Positions 31,275 to 47,972 of a stretch of DNA of 64,000 nucleotides are shown here, piece by piece; within the stretch, counting starts at the first letter, position 1; each line of letters begins with the position of its first letter. Both the position numbers and the translations under genes were made by a program. The DNA is taken from assembly GCA_034509925.1 (NCBI GenBank), contig CM067528.1, forward strand, positions 9,581,501 to 9,645,500, in the 5' to 3' direction. Under the pieces are notes generated by a model. That model searched no databases. It saw nothing but the letters and a program-made list of their open reading frames with translations, and had not been told where the DNA came from. Source of the stretch: Hirudinaria manillensis (lineage: Eukaryota; Annelida; Clitellata; Hirudinida; Hirudinidae).

Positions 31275-32513
31275 TTATTCCTCATCTTCGTCATCATCTT
31301 CATCCTCATCAACATCTTCCTCTTCCAAACCATCCTCGCCTTCGTCCATCTCAGAAGCCTGCTTTACAAAATTTATGAGACACGATTAATTTCACCATCA
31401 CCAAAAAAACTCCACAGAACTATCAGAATTCTGAAGTCCATGCAGACATCTTACCAAGTAGTAGGGCAGGGGATAAGCCCAGACGTCGTCCTTGATGACC
31501 TCTCCGAGCTCATCAATTCCGGCATCTCCATTATCTGAAAACCAGCTGAAGAAGGATTCAGACTGCTCTTCGTGCACCCTCTTCTTGTCTCCGGCTGCCT
31601 TTGGTGCCTTCTTGGTCAGATCCTGAGTTGAAGACATCGGATAAAAATAGAGTAAAAATAATTGGAAATGTAAAAACAGGTAACAGACCTTTCCGGGCTT
31701 CCACATGATGGGCGTCGACTTTGAGGAGGGCTCGCCAGCCTCATTCAAATGGAACTCTTTAACAATGGTGGTGTTTTTGAAGTAATCATTCTCTTTGAAA
31801 TGCTGCAGGAAATTGTGTTTATCAATAAATTTGTAAAATTCATTCGACATCATTCAACGATTAAGCAGACACTCACGAAGATTATACTGTAACCAGACTT
31901 GATGTCATCAAACTCTTGCACTTCGAGTTTGGTTAGATATTGGAAAACTTCCTCATCTTCATCAGTAAGAAGTGCTGAGAGCTTGTGATGATTAATAAAG
32001 GCAGTAGCCCAAAAGTTTGGAATTTTTTCAATCAACTCAGATCTTTTCTGGTAAAATGGCTGACGCAGCTTAACGTATTTCTGTTCAACTTTAAGAATTT
32101 CGTCGCTGGCTTTTTCATTCAAGAGATCGATTTCATTTTGAACCTCGTCAATCTTTTCAATAGCCTCTTGCTGCTCAAGTTCTGTAATTATGTTAGTCGA
32201 AACGTTCTAAATTAAAAATCCCCGAAAAAAAACTAAAGATATCTTCGATGCCCACAACAATTCAATAAATAAGTAAATTCGCAACTATATGAAAGACTTC
32301 GCACTAAATATCAAAGCTGCAGATTCCTACGCCCATGGACGCCTAAAACCGAGAGTGGTCTTGCGCTCAAGGCATAAACAAATAGATTAATTCACCGATT
32401 ATATCCACCCGCGAGCTGATTTTCGATAAAAACCATCTAATTCTCTTACCGGAGGCTTCCAAATCTTTCTTGGGCTTTGCTTCGAGCTTCGATATTTTAG
32501 CCGGGGCTGCCAT
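31275..32513 (-). CDS. SET: Protein SET / template-activating factor I, NAP-family histone chaperone
   Basis: Nuclear histone chaperone and PP2A inhibitor family. Five exons in transcript order: 32513-32450, 32181-31877, 31802-31689, 31622-31455, 31358-31275; 244 residues. The short N-terminal exon ([16 protein letters not shown]) is followed by the dimerising helix ([20 protein letters not shown]) and the earmuff domain with [63 protein letters not shown] and [12 protein letters not shown]. The protein ends in an acidic tail ([16 protein letters not shown]) that binds basic histone surfaces. Frame continuity across all four introns and family conservation make this assignment firm. Its start is 989 bases from the divergent SHB-like start. 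Confidence 0.95.
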
Positions 32514-33502
32514 TTTCTTCAAAACAAGATGTAAAAGGCGCGGATTGACAAAGAATGAGGACACGTGAGTAGCGCAAGAAATATACTACAACAATCCAAA
32601 GATTTGTGTATTGATATTTTATTGGATTTCTGTGTTTTTATTGTAAGAAAACAAAATTTAATTTATTTATATAAGTTTTGAAATTAAAACATAAGCCTCT
32701 TTAGAATTGATACATAAATATTATTGCATAAAGAAATTGTCGGTTGTCACTAAATATAATATAATAATTTAGTCAAGATAAGAAGATTACTTTGATGGTC
32801 TTTTTGCAAAGCATTTTGCTATTTATTATTTTGAGCCCTTTTAAGTCTGTTTTGATATTTATTAAACATGAAATTTATGAAATAAAATTAAGCTGGAGAT
32901 GGGAGAACGATGAAGTATCTTTTAAAATCTAAAACCTAGTTAGAAATCATTCTAAAAGTTTTTTTACAAAAAATTGATAAAAATCGAGTGTTCTTCATGA
33001 GTTACCTCAAGCACGATTATAATTATGTTACGTGTTAGAAATTGTTCCTATATGATTTCTTGAAACCATTAGTTCAAAAATCATAAAGCAGTGACAAAAT
33101 GTAGTGCAGTGGAGTCATATATTGAGGAAGGGTCAGATCGTGATTCGTCTTCGTGAGAAATATGGGATTTAAATGTCGTGACTAAAATATTTTTACTCCA
33201 GTAAAGACGAATGTGTTATAAAACTTCCACATTGTCTTGTGGAGTCGCTCTTCTCTGTTTTACTGATTTATCTTTCTTTGCAATCGCCAATTAGCTTAGC
33301 ATAATTGATTTCTTCACATTATATTAATGTTACTAACCAGTATTTCTGCATCGCACTATTTTGCACTTAGAATGCGCTTTTTGGAGTTCAGTCATCCCAT
33401 GTTGGCGTGAATGGACGGTCAGGACCGGGCTGGGTTTATGCGGAGTGTTTGTTGGATAATGGGAGATTTTGTTTTAAATTACGTCCAGGCAAAGTATTCT
33501 TG
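32514..33502. promoter_or_regulatory. Divergent intergenic region between SET and the SHB-like gene
   Basis: No open frame of note apart from an upstream in-frame extension of the SHB-like ORF from 33407. The promoters of both genes probably lie here. AT-rich; no element assigned. Confidence 0.4.
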
Positions 33503-36500
33503 ATGGCAAAATTATTCAAGCATTTGGGATTAGGAGGCGGCGGAGGAAAAAAGGGTACCTCCGGAACCTCAAATAGTCCCCAATGCGACCGAGTTAGGCA
33601 ACTCTTTCCAGAGCAAAGCTCACCTCCTGGCCATAGTTCTCCAATCAATTCGAGCTTGAGTATTGGCGACACTGAAACAGACAGTTCTGCCGCTAGCACA
33701 ATATCGTCGGCCAATCGCTCTACAGTCGGTTCAGAAGATTTTCCCAATCCTCCACCATCATGGTTGAATTCTTCCAATGCCAGTATGGTTGTAAGCTCGA
33801 ACAGTTCTTCCACGTTTGTAGCCGATCATAACGGAAGTGGAAGCAAGGAGGTTGCATATTTATTGCATTTAACAAGTTTGTTTGTATCTTTTTTTTTTAC
33901 TTGGAGCATTTAATGCCTTGCAGCAAGCAAACATGAAAATGGCTAATATATATGAAAATCAAGAAGTATTTGCTCAGCCAGAGAAATCAAAGTTGTTCAA
34001 TGAGGACTGTTGGAATGAGGTCAAAATCTGGCTTCAAGGTAAGATTAACTTTTTTTCCAGCTTAGAACTTATTTAGAAAATCATTGTTCTTCTAGAAATG
34101 AGCAATCCATCCAGCTTATCTTCCGCCCACCAACCCACACAGTCAGATATAGACAACGCTCGGTTTCTTGCCGAAATTCTTTCTGCTCTCCAAAAGGTCA
34201 GATCTGAAATCTTCCCCAGCGAGACAGAAGGGCGCCCTTTCGCGTTGATCCAGGCACCTGGTCACAACGACAAAAATGGAAAAACCGGCGTGAGGGTCGG
34301 GAACATGCTGTCAGAAGTGGTCATGAAATTGGAGTCGGAGTACGAGCGTGCTAGGAAATCCTTAACTTCTAAAGACTATGAACGCTACACTAGACTTAAG
34401 GAGCTGCTGAAGTTTGAAATTCAGGAACCCATTTATGGTCTCCAAGAATTTATAGGTAGTTAGTGGAGCTAACTTGTTGATAACTATTTTTTAAAATAAT
34501 TATTTTGATGTTTTGTGTTCTCAAGTTTTTTTTTCTTTTTTCATTGTCTAGTGCAAACTTTTTATTTAGGTAATCCTAAAATTTGGTCTGCATTGAGAGA
34601 AAGATTGCAATGAATTACATAAGTTAGAGTCGTCACAAATAACCTTATTTGTTACCTTATTAATTAATGCAACTGTTTTTTCATTGAAAATTAAATAGCT
34701 AGACCTCCTGACGACAGGCAGGGATCTGCAGATGCCATCCTTCCGCCCATGGCCGAGTCGTGTTTCTACGACGAGCCCTGGAATTCCGATGACGTTCACG
34801 TCGAGTTGGAGGATCAGTTCCAAGTCTCCAGAGCCATGGCGACCAGTTCTGGCAGTAACAACGGAGTGGTTACTTCAAGTGGTAGCTCAACAGCAGGTAA
34901 GTTACTCTTGCCATTGAATTGATTTTAAAAGATGTATTTATTAGTGCATCTGATTTTTCAATTGATAGTCATGAAGCTAAGAGACTGTAGCTTTGAATTT
35001 ATGATTCAAAGAGTTTCAGTTCTTGCAAGCTCCTCAGTCATCTTCGTCGTCGTCGCCGCATGAGGTCGACGCGAGGACGAGGACCGGCTACGAGCCGCCA
35101 TGGGATTGGAAGCCCCATCAGAAGGATGGAAGAAGGGAAGAAGGATACGACAAACCATGGGATCTTAAGCCTCATCACAAAGATAGCAGGCCCAGTAAAG
35201 AGTACGAAGAGCCTTGGGACCACAAAGGACCCAGAGTGGAGTCAGACCTGATGGCAGCCAAAATGGCTAAGGAAGCTAGGGTCAGATTATTAAGTGGTGT
35301 CACCAATCAAACAATGTCATCAATTGTTTTTGACATTATCAATTGATGTTCCGATCGAGTCACAGATTTTTTGTCTCTCGTTCTTAGGAAAGCGGATTGG
35401 CCGATGCAGAAGACAGCCAACAGCTGCAGAAGAAATATAAAGACCACAAGTTGCCTGCTAAAGATTACGAGGATCCGTGGGATCAGAAGACAAAGGAAAT
35501 CGAGTGCGACCTCATAGCTGCCAAGATAGCAAAGGTGACGGCCAGGATCGGGTTGCCTACAATAATAAGCACCAAGACCTCGGAGGATGGAGGTCCAAAG
35601 GTCGTGCCCGGAGCAACGGACGCCTCTCCTGGTGAGAACCAGCCAAAAAAGAAAAAATCCCCTGCAGGTTTTTTGTTTATTTTTTGTAAATTCAGCTATT
35701 TGGTGTAATCTTTGAGGCAAGTCATGTATATAAAACCTTTTAAAGGTGAATAATTTTTGTTTCCCACAATAATTCTTCAATAAACAAATGGAGCATTTTA
35801 TAATAAGCCTATAGCTATTGATAATAATCATATGATTTATAATTTCTTGAGCCAAGTGTGCCCAATTTATTGCAATGCCCAACTCTTGTTATGTTAGCTC
35901 AACAGCATTGCACCCAGCCAATCCAACATCAGTCGAGTCAGCAACATCAGCAGTTTTTCTCACCTTTCAAGAAACCCCTTCCTCCGTTACCCCCGTCGGC
36001 TTCTCAGTCGCCCCTCCTGTCACAGGCCGACTCTCCCAGGATGAGGCTGCCAGAGGCGGGTGCCACGTCGAATGCCCTGCCAACCTTGAGCGATCAAATG
36101 TGAGGCATCGACGAAGTCACTTGTCGTTCGAAATGTTTCTCATTTTACGTTATGACTTGATCGTCACATCGTGGTTTAATATTTCCAGTTGGTACCACGG
36201 TGCAATAGGAAGGAGTGAAGCTGAAAACCTGTTGCAAAAACAGAGAGAGGCAAGTTTTCTTGTCAGAAGGAGTGAGAACAGTCCCAACGATTATTCACTC
36301 TCTGTCAGGTATGTTATCCATATTTCTTTTATTTATTTCCTTTTTTTTAAAACAATTTCCTCGAAGGTCTTCTTGAAAATCATCGAATTATTTTTTTTGC
36401 ATTGCAAAAGGAGCAACAAGGGCTTTATGCACCTGAAAATAGTGACCGATCTGAATGGCCGATACATCCTGGGACAATTCAGCCAGCCTTTTGTCAGCAT

Positions 36501-36597
36501 CCCTCAGATGGTTCAGTACTACACGTCCAGTAAACTTCCCATCAAGGGTGCAGAGCACACCTCCCTACATCACCCTGTCCCCAGAGGCAGTCCCTGA
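33503..36597 (+). CDS. SHB/SHF/SHE-family SH2-domain adaptor protein
   Basis: Cytoplasmic adaptor that binds phosphotyrosine on receptors and scaffolds. Nine exons in phase: 33503-33850, 33924-34038, 34096-34455, 34699-34896, 35030-35280, 35388-35667, 35898-36099, 36189-36308, 36411-36597; 686 residues. The start MAKLFKHLGLG resembles vertebrate SHB; an upstream in-frame ATG at 33407 is less likely. Features: a Ser-rich N-terminal region, an unrecognised helical segment in exon 3 (VVMKLESEYERARKSL), five Tyr-containing PW(D/N) motifs (FYDEPWN, GYEPPWDW, GYDKPWDL, EYEEPWDH, DYEDPWDQ), a proline-rich KKPLPPLPP likely to bind SH3 domains, then the SH2 domain (about 585-675: IWYHGAIGRSEAENLL, FLVRRSEN with the phosphotyrosine Arg) and LPIKGAEH near the C-terminus, as in the SHB group. 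The choice within the family is open. Confidence 0.9.
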
Positions 36598-37342
36598 TCG
36601 AGTTTACTGCTTCGTTCGTTCGTTTGTTATCGTCGTGAGTCGAGCGGACTGCCAAGTGTTTTGCGTACTCGTTCGACGGACTGGTGGCCGCTTAGAAAAG
36701 TTTTTTTCTTGTATTTTATTAAATTTATTTATTTTTTTTGGTTTCTTTTAAAATTAAATTATGATGTAACTTTTAATATTTGATTCTAGCATTTCTCGGA
36801 TTATTCAGAGTCACTTTCTGTAAGATGGAAACGAGCGCATGCATCACTTCGCCGCATCGATCGTTGCCTATACATTAGAATCCTAGCGGCATGGCCTTTA
36901 TGAGTTGCATTGTTTCCATTTGCGGCACCATTTTACCCGGGCGAGAAATTCGTGCACGAAAATATCGTCTCCTCGCAAACACGCATCGACCCAAAACGTC
37001 TTTGGCACTCGCAGGTCTTCTGCCTGATCTTGTAAATGTTTGGCTGACCTCGTTTCCCCGAGTCGTTAAAAAAATAGTTCGATTGGCATCTGATGGCTTT
37101 GTATTCATTTTAATTCTGAGAGTCACGATCACGTTCAGGGTTTGTTTTGTCTGCTTCGTGGAGGCTGCGTTCTTGTTATTTGCTTTGACCAATTAATTGT
37201 AACGATTGAGTTATTGGCCTCACGTTTTTTTTGTCCATAACTATTTATGGGATATTATGTTTTTACTCATAGTGCATTCATCTATTTCTGATCGCATTTT
37301 ATTTGCACAAGTTTTGTTTTGCTTAAAAGACATTTTTCCATA

Positions 37343-37381
<39 letters not shown>

Positions 37382-38203
37382 TCAATTTGTTTTATGATGA
37401 TGTCACTTCATGGTGGGTCAGGCAAATTGTTTGAAGCAGCCATGACCATTAAAACATTTGGATGTAGTTAGATTTTTAGAGGAAATTAAACGGTTTTATT
37501 GTCGAAACTGCACATTTTCATCCTCAAAGCTAACATGATAATAGTATTCCTCTTTTGCTTAGATCTCAATTTGATTTTTTTAAGTTTTAATTAAATTTTC
37601 TTTGCCATTCGTTTGAAAGTGAATCAAGAGGCAGATTTTAAATTTAGTTTTTTTTGTTACATTCCCAGTTAGATTTTCCAAGTAGAACTTTATTTTGTCA
37701 CATAGTCCACTTGTTAAAGCAGTGCTGTTTTTATTTAGTCTTGCTTACTGTGACATTGATTGATCATTGATTATTTACAAGATTTTGTCTTTGAACGATT
37801 CTAAGTAATTTTTATTCATTCTTGTTATGAAATATTAAATCAATTTCCGATATATGTTTGAATTTTAAGGGTTTTTTTTGTTGGGTGGCTCTCTGCAAGT
37901 TGGGGATTTTTCGTGAAAAATGTGAAATAGCGGAAGCGGTCATAGAACAAATCGGGTGTGGGTACGGAATCTACGGGGGTGGCTGGGTACGTATGTAATT
38001 TCGAATCAAGTAATGATTTAATAATACTTTAAAGTATTTTAAAGTAAAATTGTGTAAATACGAGTTGCGATGGCATAATTAACTTGGTTTACCAAAAAAA
38101 AAATATATCTCCGCTTTGAGTTGTTCCTATGTCTATGTTTTCTCGATAATTTCGTTTGTATTGCCGTGGACGCCGAAGTTTTCGGGTATTTCTGAAATTT
38201 ACG
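36598..38203. other. Intergenic, no gene seen; (TA)n at 37337-37378
   Basis: Probably contains the 3' UTR of the SHB-like gene and the promoter of U1-C. It includes a TA dinucleotide run of about 40 bases. Long frames here lack domain character. Confidence 0.5.
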
Positions 38204-39756
38204 ATGCCGAAGTGAGTGCAAAAGACATTTTGGGTATAGTTGTTTAAAATGGCCTTTGATTGTCTATTCGAAATCTATGAAGGCCACTTCCTGGTGGCTT
38301 ATAAAACTTCTTTTGTCTCAACACAATTAATGATCTTGAAATATTTTACAGGTACTACTGCGATTATTGTGACACATATTTGACACACGATTCGGTAAGA
38401 ATACTTTTTTTATGAGTGAGAATAGTTAATTTTTGGATTGTTTTTGTGAAATGGTATCTGTAGCGTGTCTTTTTTGCTTGCCTAATCTCTGAATGAATCC
38501 TCGAAGGTGATGTCATAAATGATTTTAGTTTCCTTTTTGTCTAAAAGAAAAAAAATACCAAATATTCAGATATCCAGGGATCCACTCTTTTGATATTGTC
38601 AATAAAATTACCAAACTTGATATTTGTTGGCTATTGTTGAAGTATTTATGATAATATTTTAAGATAAACTTAAAACTAAACAAAATCTAATAAGATGTGC
38701 ATCCACATGTCAAGTTTGAATCATTTTGTATTGGCTGTGCATAAAAATTGACCATTAACAACCATTCTTACAATCTGAAGTTATGTCTCCATTGAGGTAT
38801 TGTGCCAAGAATGTTCGTTGCTGTCCCAGTCATCTATTGTTATTGATAGTTGTTTGTGTTTTCAAATTGTATACGTTACTGCCAGTCACAGAATGCCACA
38901 AACTTTTTGTTTTAATGTGAAGGTGCAGAAGATCTGTCCCTTTCGAGAGGCTTCAAACAAACTCCACTTTTAAACAACTGCTGAGTTGACGTGAATTCAG
39001 ATGAATAGAATAAAACCTCTTTGGCCATGATGACATAAGATCTATATTTTAATATTTATAATTTCATAAAATTCTGATAGGCATTTCTAATGTAACCCAC
39101 TCTGACATTTTCTTGCGTTAGTGATGTTAATTTTTATTCCAAAAGTTATAACGTCATTTTGACCATTCAGCCGTCAGTAAGGAAAACTCATTGCGGCGGC
39201 AGGAAGCACAAAGAAAATGTTTGCACGTATTACCAAAAATGGCTAGAGGAGCAAGTACAGAAATTGGTTGACGACACAAGTACAACTTAGATTCAGTTTT
39301 ATTTTAGTTCAAATATCAATTTTAAGCATTTTTACTTTTTCCAAACCCCAGCTGCTGCATTCAAGGCTGGAAAACTACCCTCTAATCCCTATCTAAATGG
39401 TCCAGGGCCAATGGGAGCAATGTTACCCCCTCCAATGGGTTAAACATCTTAAATGATATTATATTGTTCCCTTAGTTGTATTATTACTTATGCTCTTATA
39501 ATCTCTCTCTATGCCAGGACCTTTAGCTCCTATGCCTGGAATGGCAGGACCGCCTGGCCCTCTCCCAGCCCCTGGGGCCCCGATGTTTGTGCCAGGAATG
39601 CCGATGAGACCCCCGATGGGCAACATGCCCGCGGGAATCCCTCCAATTCCCCCGATGGGGGTCATGCCGCCCGGTATTCGTCCTATGGGCGGAGCGCCCA
39701 TGAATGTTCCTAACATGATGCCCCCAGTAGGAATGAACCCGCCACCGCAACAATAA
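38204..39756 (+). CDS. SNRPC: U1 small nuclear ribonucleoprotein C
   Basis: U1 snRNP subunit that stabilises pairing of U1 snRNA with 5' splice sites. Five exons in phase: 38204-38211, 38352-38394, 39171-39279, 39352-39438, 39518-39756; 161 residues versus 159 in human. The U1-C zinc finger begins at residue 4 ([20 protein letters not shown]), with Cys6, Cys9, His24 and His30 visible, followed by [18 protein letters not shown] and [11 protein letters not shown]. The rest is the characteristic Pro/Gly/Met-rich tail ([20 protein letters not shown] and onward) ending in PPPQQ. The first coding exon holds only eight nucleotides (ATG, CCG and two bases), so automated predictions may miss it. Confidence 0.96.
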
Positions 39757-39949
39757 TGCATCCTGCCCTATTGTGGACACTTTCTTGATGATTAATGACG
39801 TCGTTAAAAGTGTCGTACCTGAATTCATTTCTTTGTACATTTACTGGTGACAAAAGGCCACGCTGCAATCAGATGCATTGTCAAGAAACAAATGTACTTT
39901 CTTGTGGAAAATTCAGGTACGAAATGAGTTGTTCGTTTCATTGTTTTTA

Positions 39950-39955
39950 AATAAA
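39950..39955 (+). promoter_or_regulatory. Polyadenylation signal of U1-C
   Basis: AATAAA about 194 bases beyond the TAA stop. Confidence 0.6.
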
Positions 39956-41334
39956 GCGCATGAACTTTATGAATGGTTTTGAATATTCAAATAATAAAAT
40001 AGCCTGAGATCATCATTACTGAGAGTACATAGCTTTTCTTTAATTTGGCATCAATTTGCAAACCATTACTTCTTACCAATGAAATTGAGATCGAACGAGT
40101 GCAGCTTGAATTGGATTGGGCCTTTGGTTTCCACTCATGACTCATGCCAGAGTTTGGTTGAAAGGATTGCAAAATATTTCCGCTTTTGTTTTCTTAGAAG
40201 GTCAGTTGTCAGTGTTTGGAGAATCAGGTGCCTTGTTCTTAAGCTTACAAAGTCCTTGGGATTCATGCAACTATTCTGATGTTTAGATTTTTAGAGATTA
40301 ATGGGTAGTTCAAAACTCGCATTCGGGCACGGAAAGTTTATTCAAACTGTCACCAAAAATGATTCGTAATGAGGATCGAGAACCATGAAGCCAATTTAAG
40401 CGACTCTCGAGACTGGAGACGATCGGAGCGTGACGACGCCAGGAGCGTAACCGTTTGCTTTTAGTTATGCAAAAATAAATTGAATGAAACTGCATTTATT
40501 TGCTTTCTGAAGGAGTAATTATAGAACTAAGCCCAACTGGAAAACAAGATAATGAAAGAAAATCTGGCAAAAGGAGGAACGCGAAAGATTATTCTTCTGT
40601 ACATTATCAAGTTGGTCAGCTGCTGAAAAATGCATCACATTTGACAATAACAACGATTAAATTAGAAAATGGACTGATGATCTCAACGAGTTCTCTGTAC
40701 ACTCCAGCTAACCAGTGTCAAAATTCTAGGTCTTGCAATCAAAATAAATGCTCATTAAAACCAAAGAAAACCTTTATGCTCATAAAATGCCCCGACGTGT
40801 TTTTTGATGCCCAGAAATAAATTTTCAACAAAACGTCTTCGAAACAATGAGAGAAAAAGTAGAGGGAGACGAACCAGTTCGTGAAGCAAATTTTTAAATA
40901 GGTCAACAATACGCACTTTGAACCAGTACACGATTATGTACATCAGATGAATCGTGCGAGAGAAATTTACAAAATCCGTTAAATAGACTTGTCCGTGATT
41001 TGTAACGATTTAAATAAATAAATATCACAAGATCCATTTTACTTGCAGAGAGGACTTGCTCGCAATAAAACGTCCATGGTAGAGCACTAGTCTATAAGGC
41101 AAATAATGAAAACAACTTCTTTTTAAATAAATCAATTTCCACTGCGGTCGGCTTCGCACAGCACGTTTATTTCGCTTATGAGATTCTGCATCTAAAATGT
41201 ATCCTTTGTAAAAGTCTTGAAGTACTGGAGGATCGGTTTGCAGGATGTTTCGTTCTGGCGACGAGTTACGCAAGCCTCTGTTCGATTTACTACGGCCTGT
41301 CGCCAGTGGGAGGAATTTAAGAAATAAAAAAATA

Positions 41335-41400
41335 AAGAGAGCACTCCGTCGTGATTAGAACGCCTGCCTCGCATTTGCAGATCCATCGACAACATCAATG
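41335..41400 (+). mobile_element. tRNA-derived SINE fragment (D-arm/anticodon half)
   Basis: The segment GTGATTAGAACGCCTGCCTC followed by GCATTTGCAGATCC reads like the D-arm to anticodon-arm half of a tRNA. No acceptor stem or complete T arm is present, so it is not a tRNA gene. It is probably the complementary half of the same type of SINE as at 17617-17830. Confidence 0.3.
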
Positions 41401-44400
41401 ACATGCAAAGCGAAGATCTATCGTTTACAACTTGGCTAAGACAAGCCTGTCACTACCAGACCATATCCACATATATACAGCATCTATATACAAGAATGTT
41501 TTATCTTAGAGATAAGCACGTTGTTGAAATGCCCAGAAGTAGGGCTTCTGAGGATAATGTTCACGATCATTAATATCGTATGAAATGTTTTTCAAAAAGG
41601 TCAAATTTATATCATTTTTTTTTAAATGGACAAATGCATCGCAGCATCCAATTACCAATTTTTTGATGCCGGCATTGCCGTCGTTCATCATATCTACAAA
41701 GAACTATAAATGGAGGGAAAAATCCAACAAAAAACATCAATTGTTGATATCTATATTTTCATAATGCCCCCACATCCTGCTTTAAGTGGTTACAGAAAAC
41801 TATTACAAATTTTCAACAAACTTACTCCTACCTACTTTCACATCTCTAATGCTCTACATGATCAAAAATTACTGATTAGAGTGAGACATCTCTGCACTGG
41901 TAAAACTAAAAATTTGCACCAAAGAAAGAAAAAAAAAACAAACGAAAACAAAATGCTCGAGAGAGAACCGTGCCGAACTGGGCTTTCATTGTTCGTCATT
42001 TGCGACGCTCGACGTGCAGACGTATTTAAGTCGCCAAGGTTGACTGCTCCTTGTTAACAGTGGATGGCAAAAAAACCCCCAAAATAATTTTAAACTCATC
42101 GATATTTCTAACTTTAAGTTAACTTTAAGGATTATAATCCTTTGGAAGGAATGCAGAGGATCTGCAAGGAGTTGAAAGTTCAGAGTCAATATCATGATTC
42201 CATTCATACCCTCATAAATTATGAAAATGGGTGCCTGGTAAAAAATATAAAAAGTGAAAAACGTGTGGCAATCCGTCCCCTTTAAAGATTATAACTTGGT
42301 GCAGCCCGGATTTAGTTGTACGTCAGTAAGAATGTAGGAATTATGTGGTGGTTGAAAATAACTTTCTTGAAACGACCAACCAAATGAGTGCATCTCCATA
42401 ATGGAAAATTTGAACAGCCATACCAGAGAAAATGCTTTCGAGAAGTTTCAACGAGAACCGGTTAGATTTTTAGATGTGCCTTAATGGATATGACCTTAGT
42501 GAACAAGGACTATAAATAGAAACTGATTTCTGTACATATGGTCACCGGGCATGCCATCCACAATTGTTTTGACACCAAACAGAATAACAAAACAACAATA
42601 AGGCTTTGCGCATGCGCTATTATACTATTGACATGATGCAACTAGTTTCCATAAATTTATTAACTTTGTTTTTGCAAAATAATATCTGGCAATACATTGA
42701 CATGTCTATGATTCTCAATGGCAAACCAGGAGATGCCTTGCATAAAGATCAATTGAAATTCCTTTAAAATGCAATCTAACACCCCATGACAACCATTTAA
42801 GGAAACCAAATTGAGGACCTTTGCATCGCGAAAATATGCATCTTCGTTTCGCAAACCATCCTGTTGAAGAATTAATTGACGTTTTTTCAGTGCAGTTAAA
42901 GTGGCTATTGATGGCATCCTTGTCACTTAAAAATTTCCACAAAAAGTCAAGTACATTCCATTTCAATACATCTACAAAATCAAGAGAGCAAGTAATTTAC
43001 AGCTGACCTACATAATAAGGCAGAAATTCTTGTATAGAAACTCACTTTTTCGATCGTTATCCACCTCAAGTTTCTACATGGCAAACGCTCAGGTGCAACA
43101 TTTAAAACGATTCGACTTCCTACATATTCGAAACCGGCAACCAACCCCAGCAAACGTCCAGGAACGAAAAAACAGTGTGAAAATCAAGGACGATACAGCC
43201 TTATTTAAAATAAACATGCCTAGCTTTGCTGTGACGTAACCCACAGCAACCACCCTGCGTCCTTCGCATATTATAATCGCAGCCTATGGCTCTCCTAATA
43301 TCCCTAATAACTAGGCACCTCAAGGGGTAAGATCAAATGTCGTTGGAAAGCAGCTAAGTCTGGCATAATCCGATCTCTAACTACCACCGATGGCAGACCA
43401 AAATGTTAAAAATATCGTTTCGCCTTAAAAAAAGATAAATTTGTCTCAAAATCCTGCTTAAGAAATAATAACTGGGCTCGAAACCTATTTTTAAACCCCA
43501 ATCAACACCCATGCATCTGCTGGCTCCGCCTTCCGAATCTTCAGAATAAATATTCTGATAAGAAAGTCAATAACTATCTTCAGATTGTTGTTTGTTGTTG
43601 TTTTATTTTGGTCATTACTTATGCCATAATTGAAATATTTTGGGTTAAAAATGTAACGCCGTTGGTACATTTACAAGCCTCAAACCGAAAGCAGCAGAGC
43701 CAAATTACCAAATTGTCATTTTTCATTAAAACAGTAATTTTTATAATTAATTTCTTAGTGAAAAACAATTTCGTCTTGAAATACGGCCTTTTCGTACCTC
43801 AGTCACCGCTAAGCTGCGGCCAGCATTTTAGGTCGGGCAGACGCTGCAAACTTCGTGCCGGTAAACAAGGGATGTCCGGAATCTAGCGATGGGGCGAGGG
43901 TTCGTAAACAATTTTTTATCGAGGGTTTGCATTTACTCGTAAATCATCATAACATCAAGCTAATACCTATTATCAATCATGAATGATTCCTATTTCGTGT
44001 TTTGATCGGTTGCTTCCAACTTACTGTAAGGCATTCTTGCTTATAGCAATTCTATAATTGACCCAATTTATTCCATCTCCCAAGAAAATGTTGAGTAGTA
44101 CCCTAGTCCTTGGTTAGATATGACAACCTCTGACTCTTAGATGATAGCGCGGTTTAAAGACAGCTTTACCAAGCCTATGCTGCTGCTTAGCAATACAAGT
44201 GACTTTCAATTAATCACAAATGTCAGCGGTGGTCCGGAAAAATTTTTACTTTCTTTATGACAAGGATTAATTGTTATGTCTGAAAATAGACCACCAGGTA
44301 ATTATTTGGATATTAAAATATTAGGATATGATAAATCTGAAGCCTATGAAATTATCATTAAATATTAATTGTATTAATTATTATATTAAAATGGAGTTGT

Positions 44401-44496
44401 GGAAACACTTTTAAAAACATGTTTAAGAACACTAAATTCAAATTGTGACAAATTTCTTGTGATGGGAATGACAGCCACACTGAAAAAAATGCTTTC

Positions 44497-47972
<3,476 letters not shown>

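Larger units (their letters stand above)
39757..44496. other. 4.7-kb intergenic stretch without a recognised gene
   Basis: The U1-C 3' UTR occupies the start. Frames such as 40500-40820 and 41710-42057 (plus strand) and 42660-42966 (minus strand) show no domain, no splice partners and ordinary AT-driven composition. A tRNA-like SINE fragment lies near 41335-41400. Confidence 0.55.

Noticed and set aside
39453-39840. Frames of 86-105 codons on both strands
   Set aside because: Shadows of the Pro/Gly/Met-rich last exon of U1-C.
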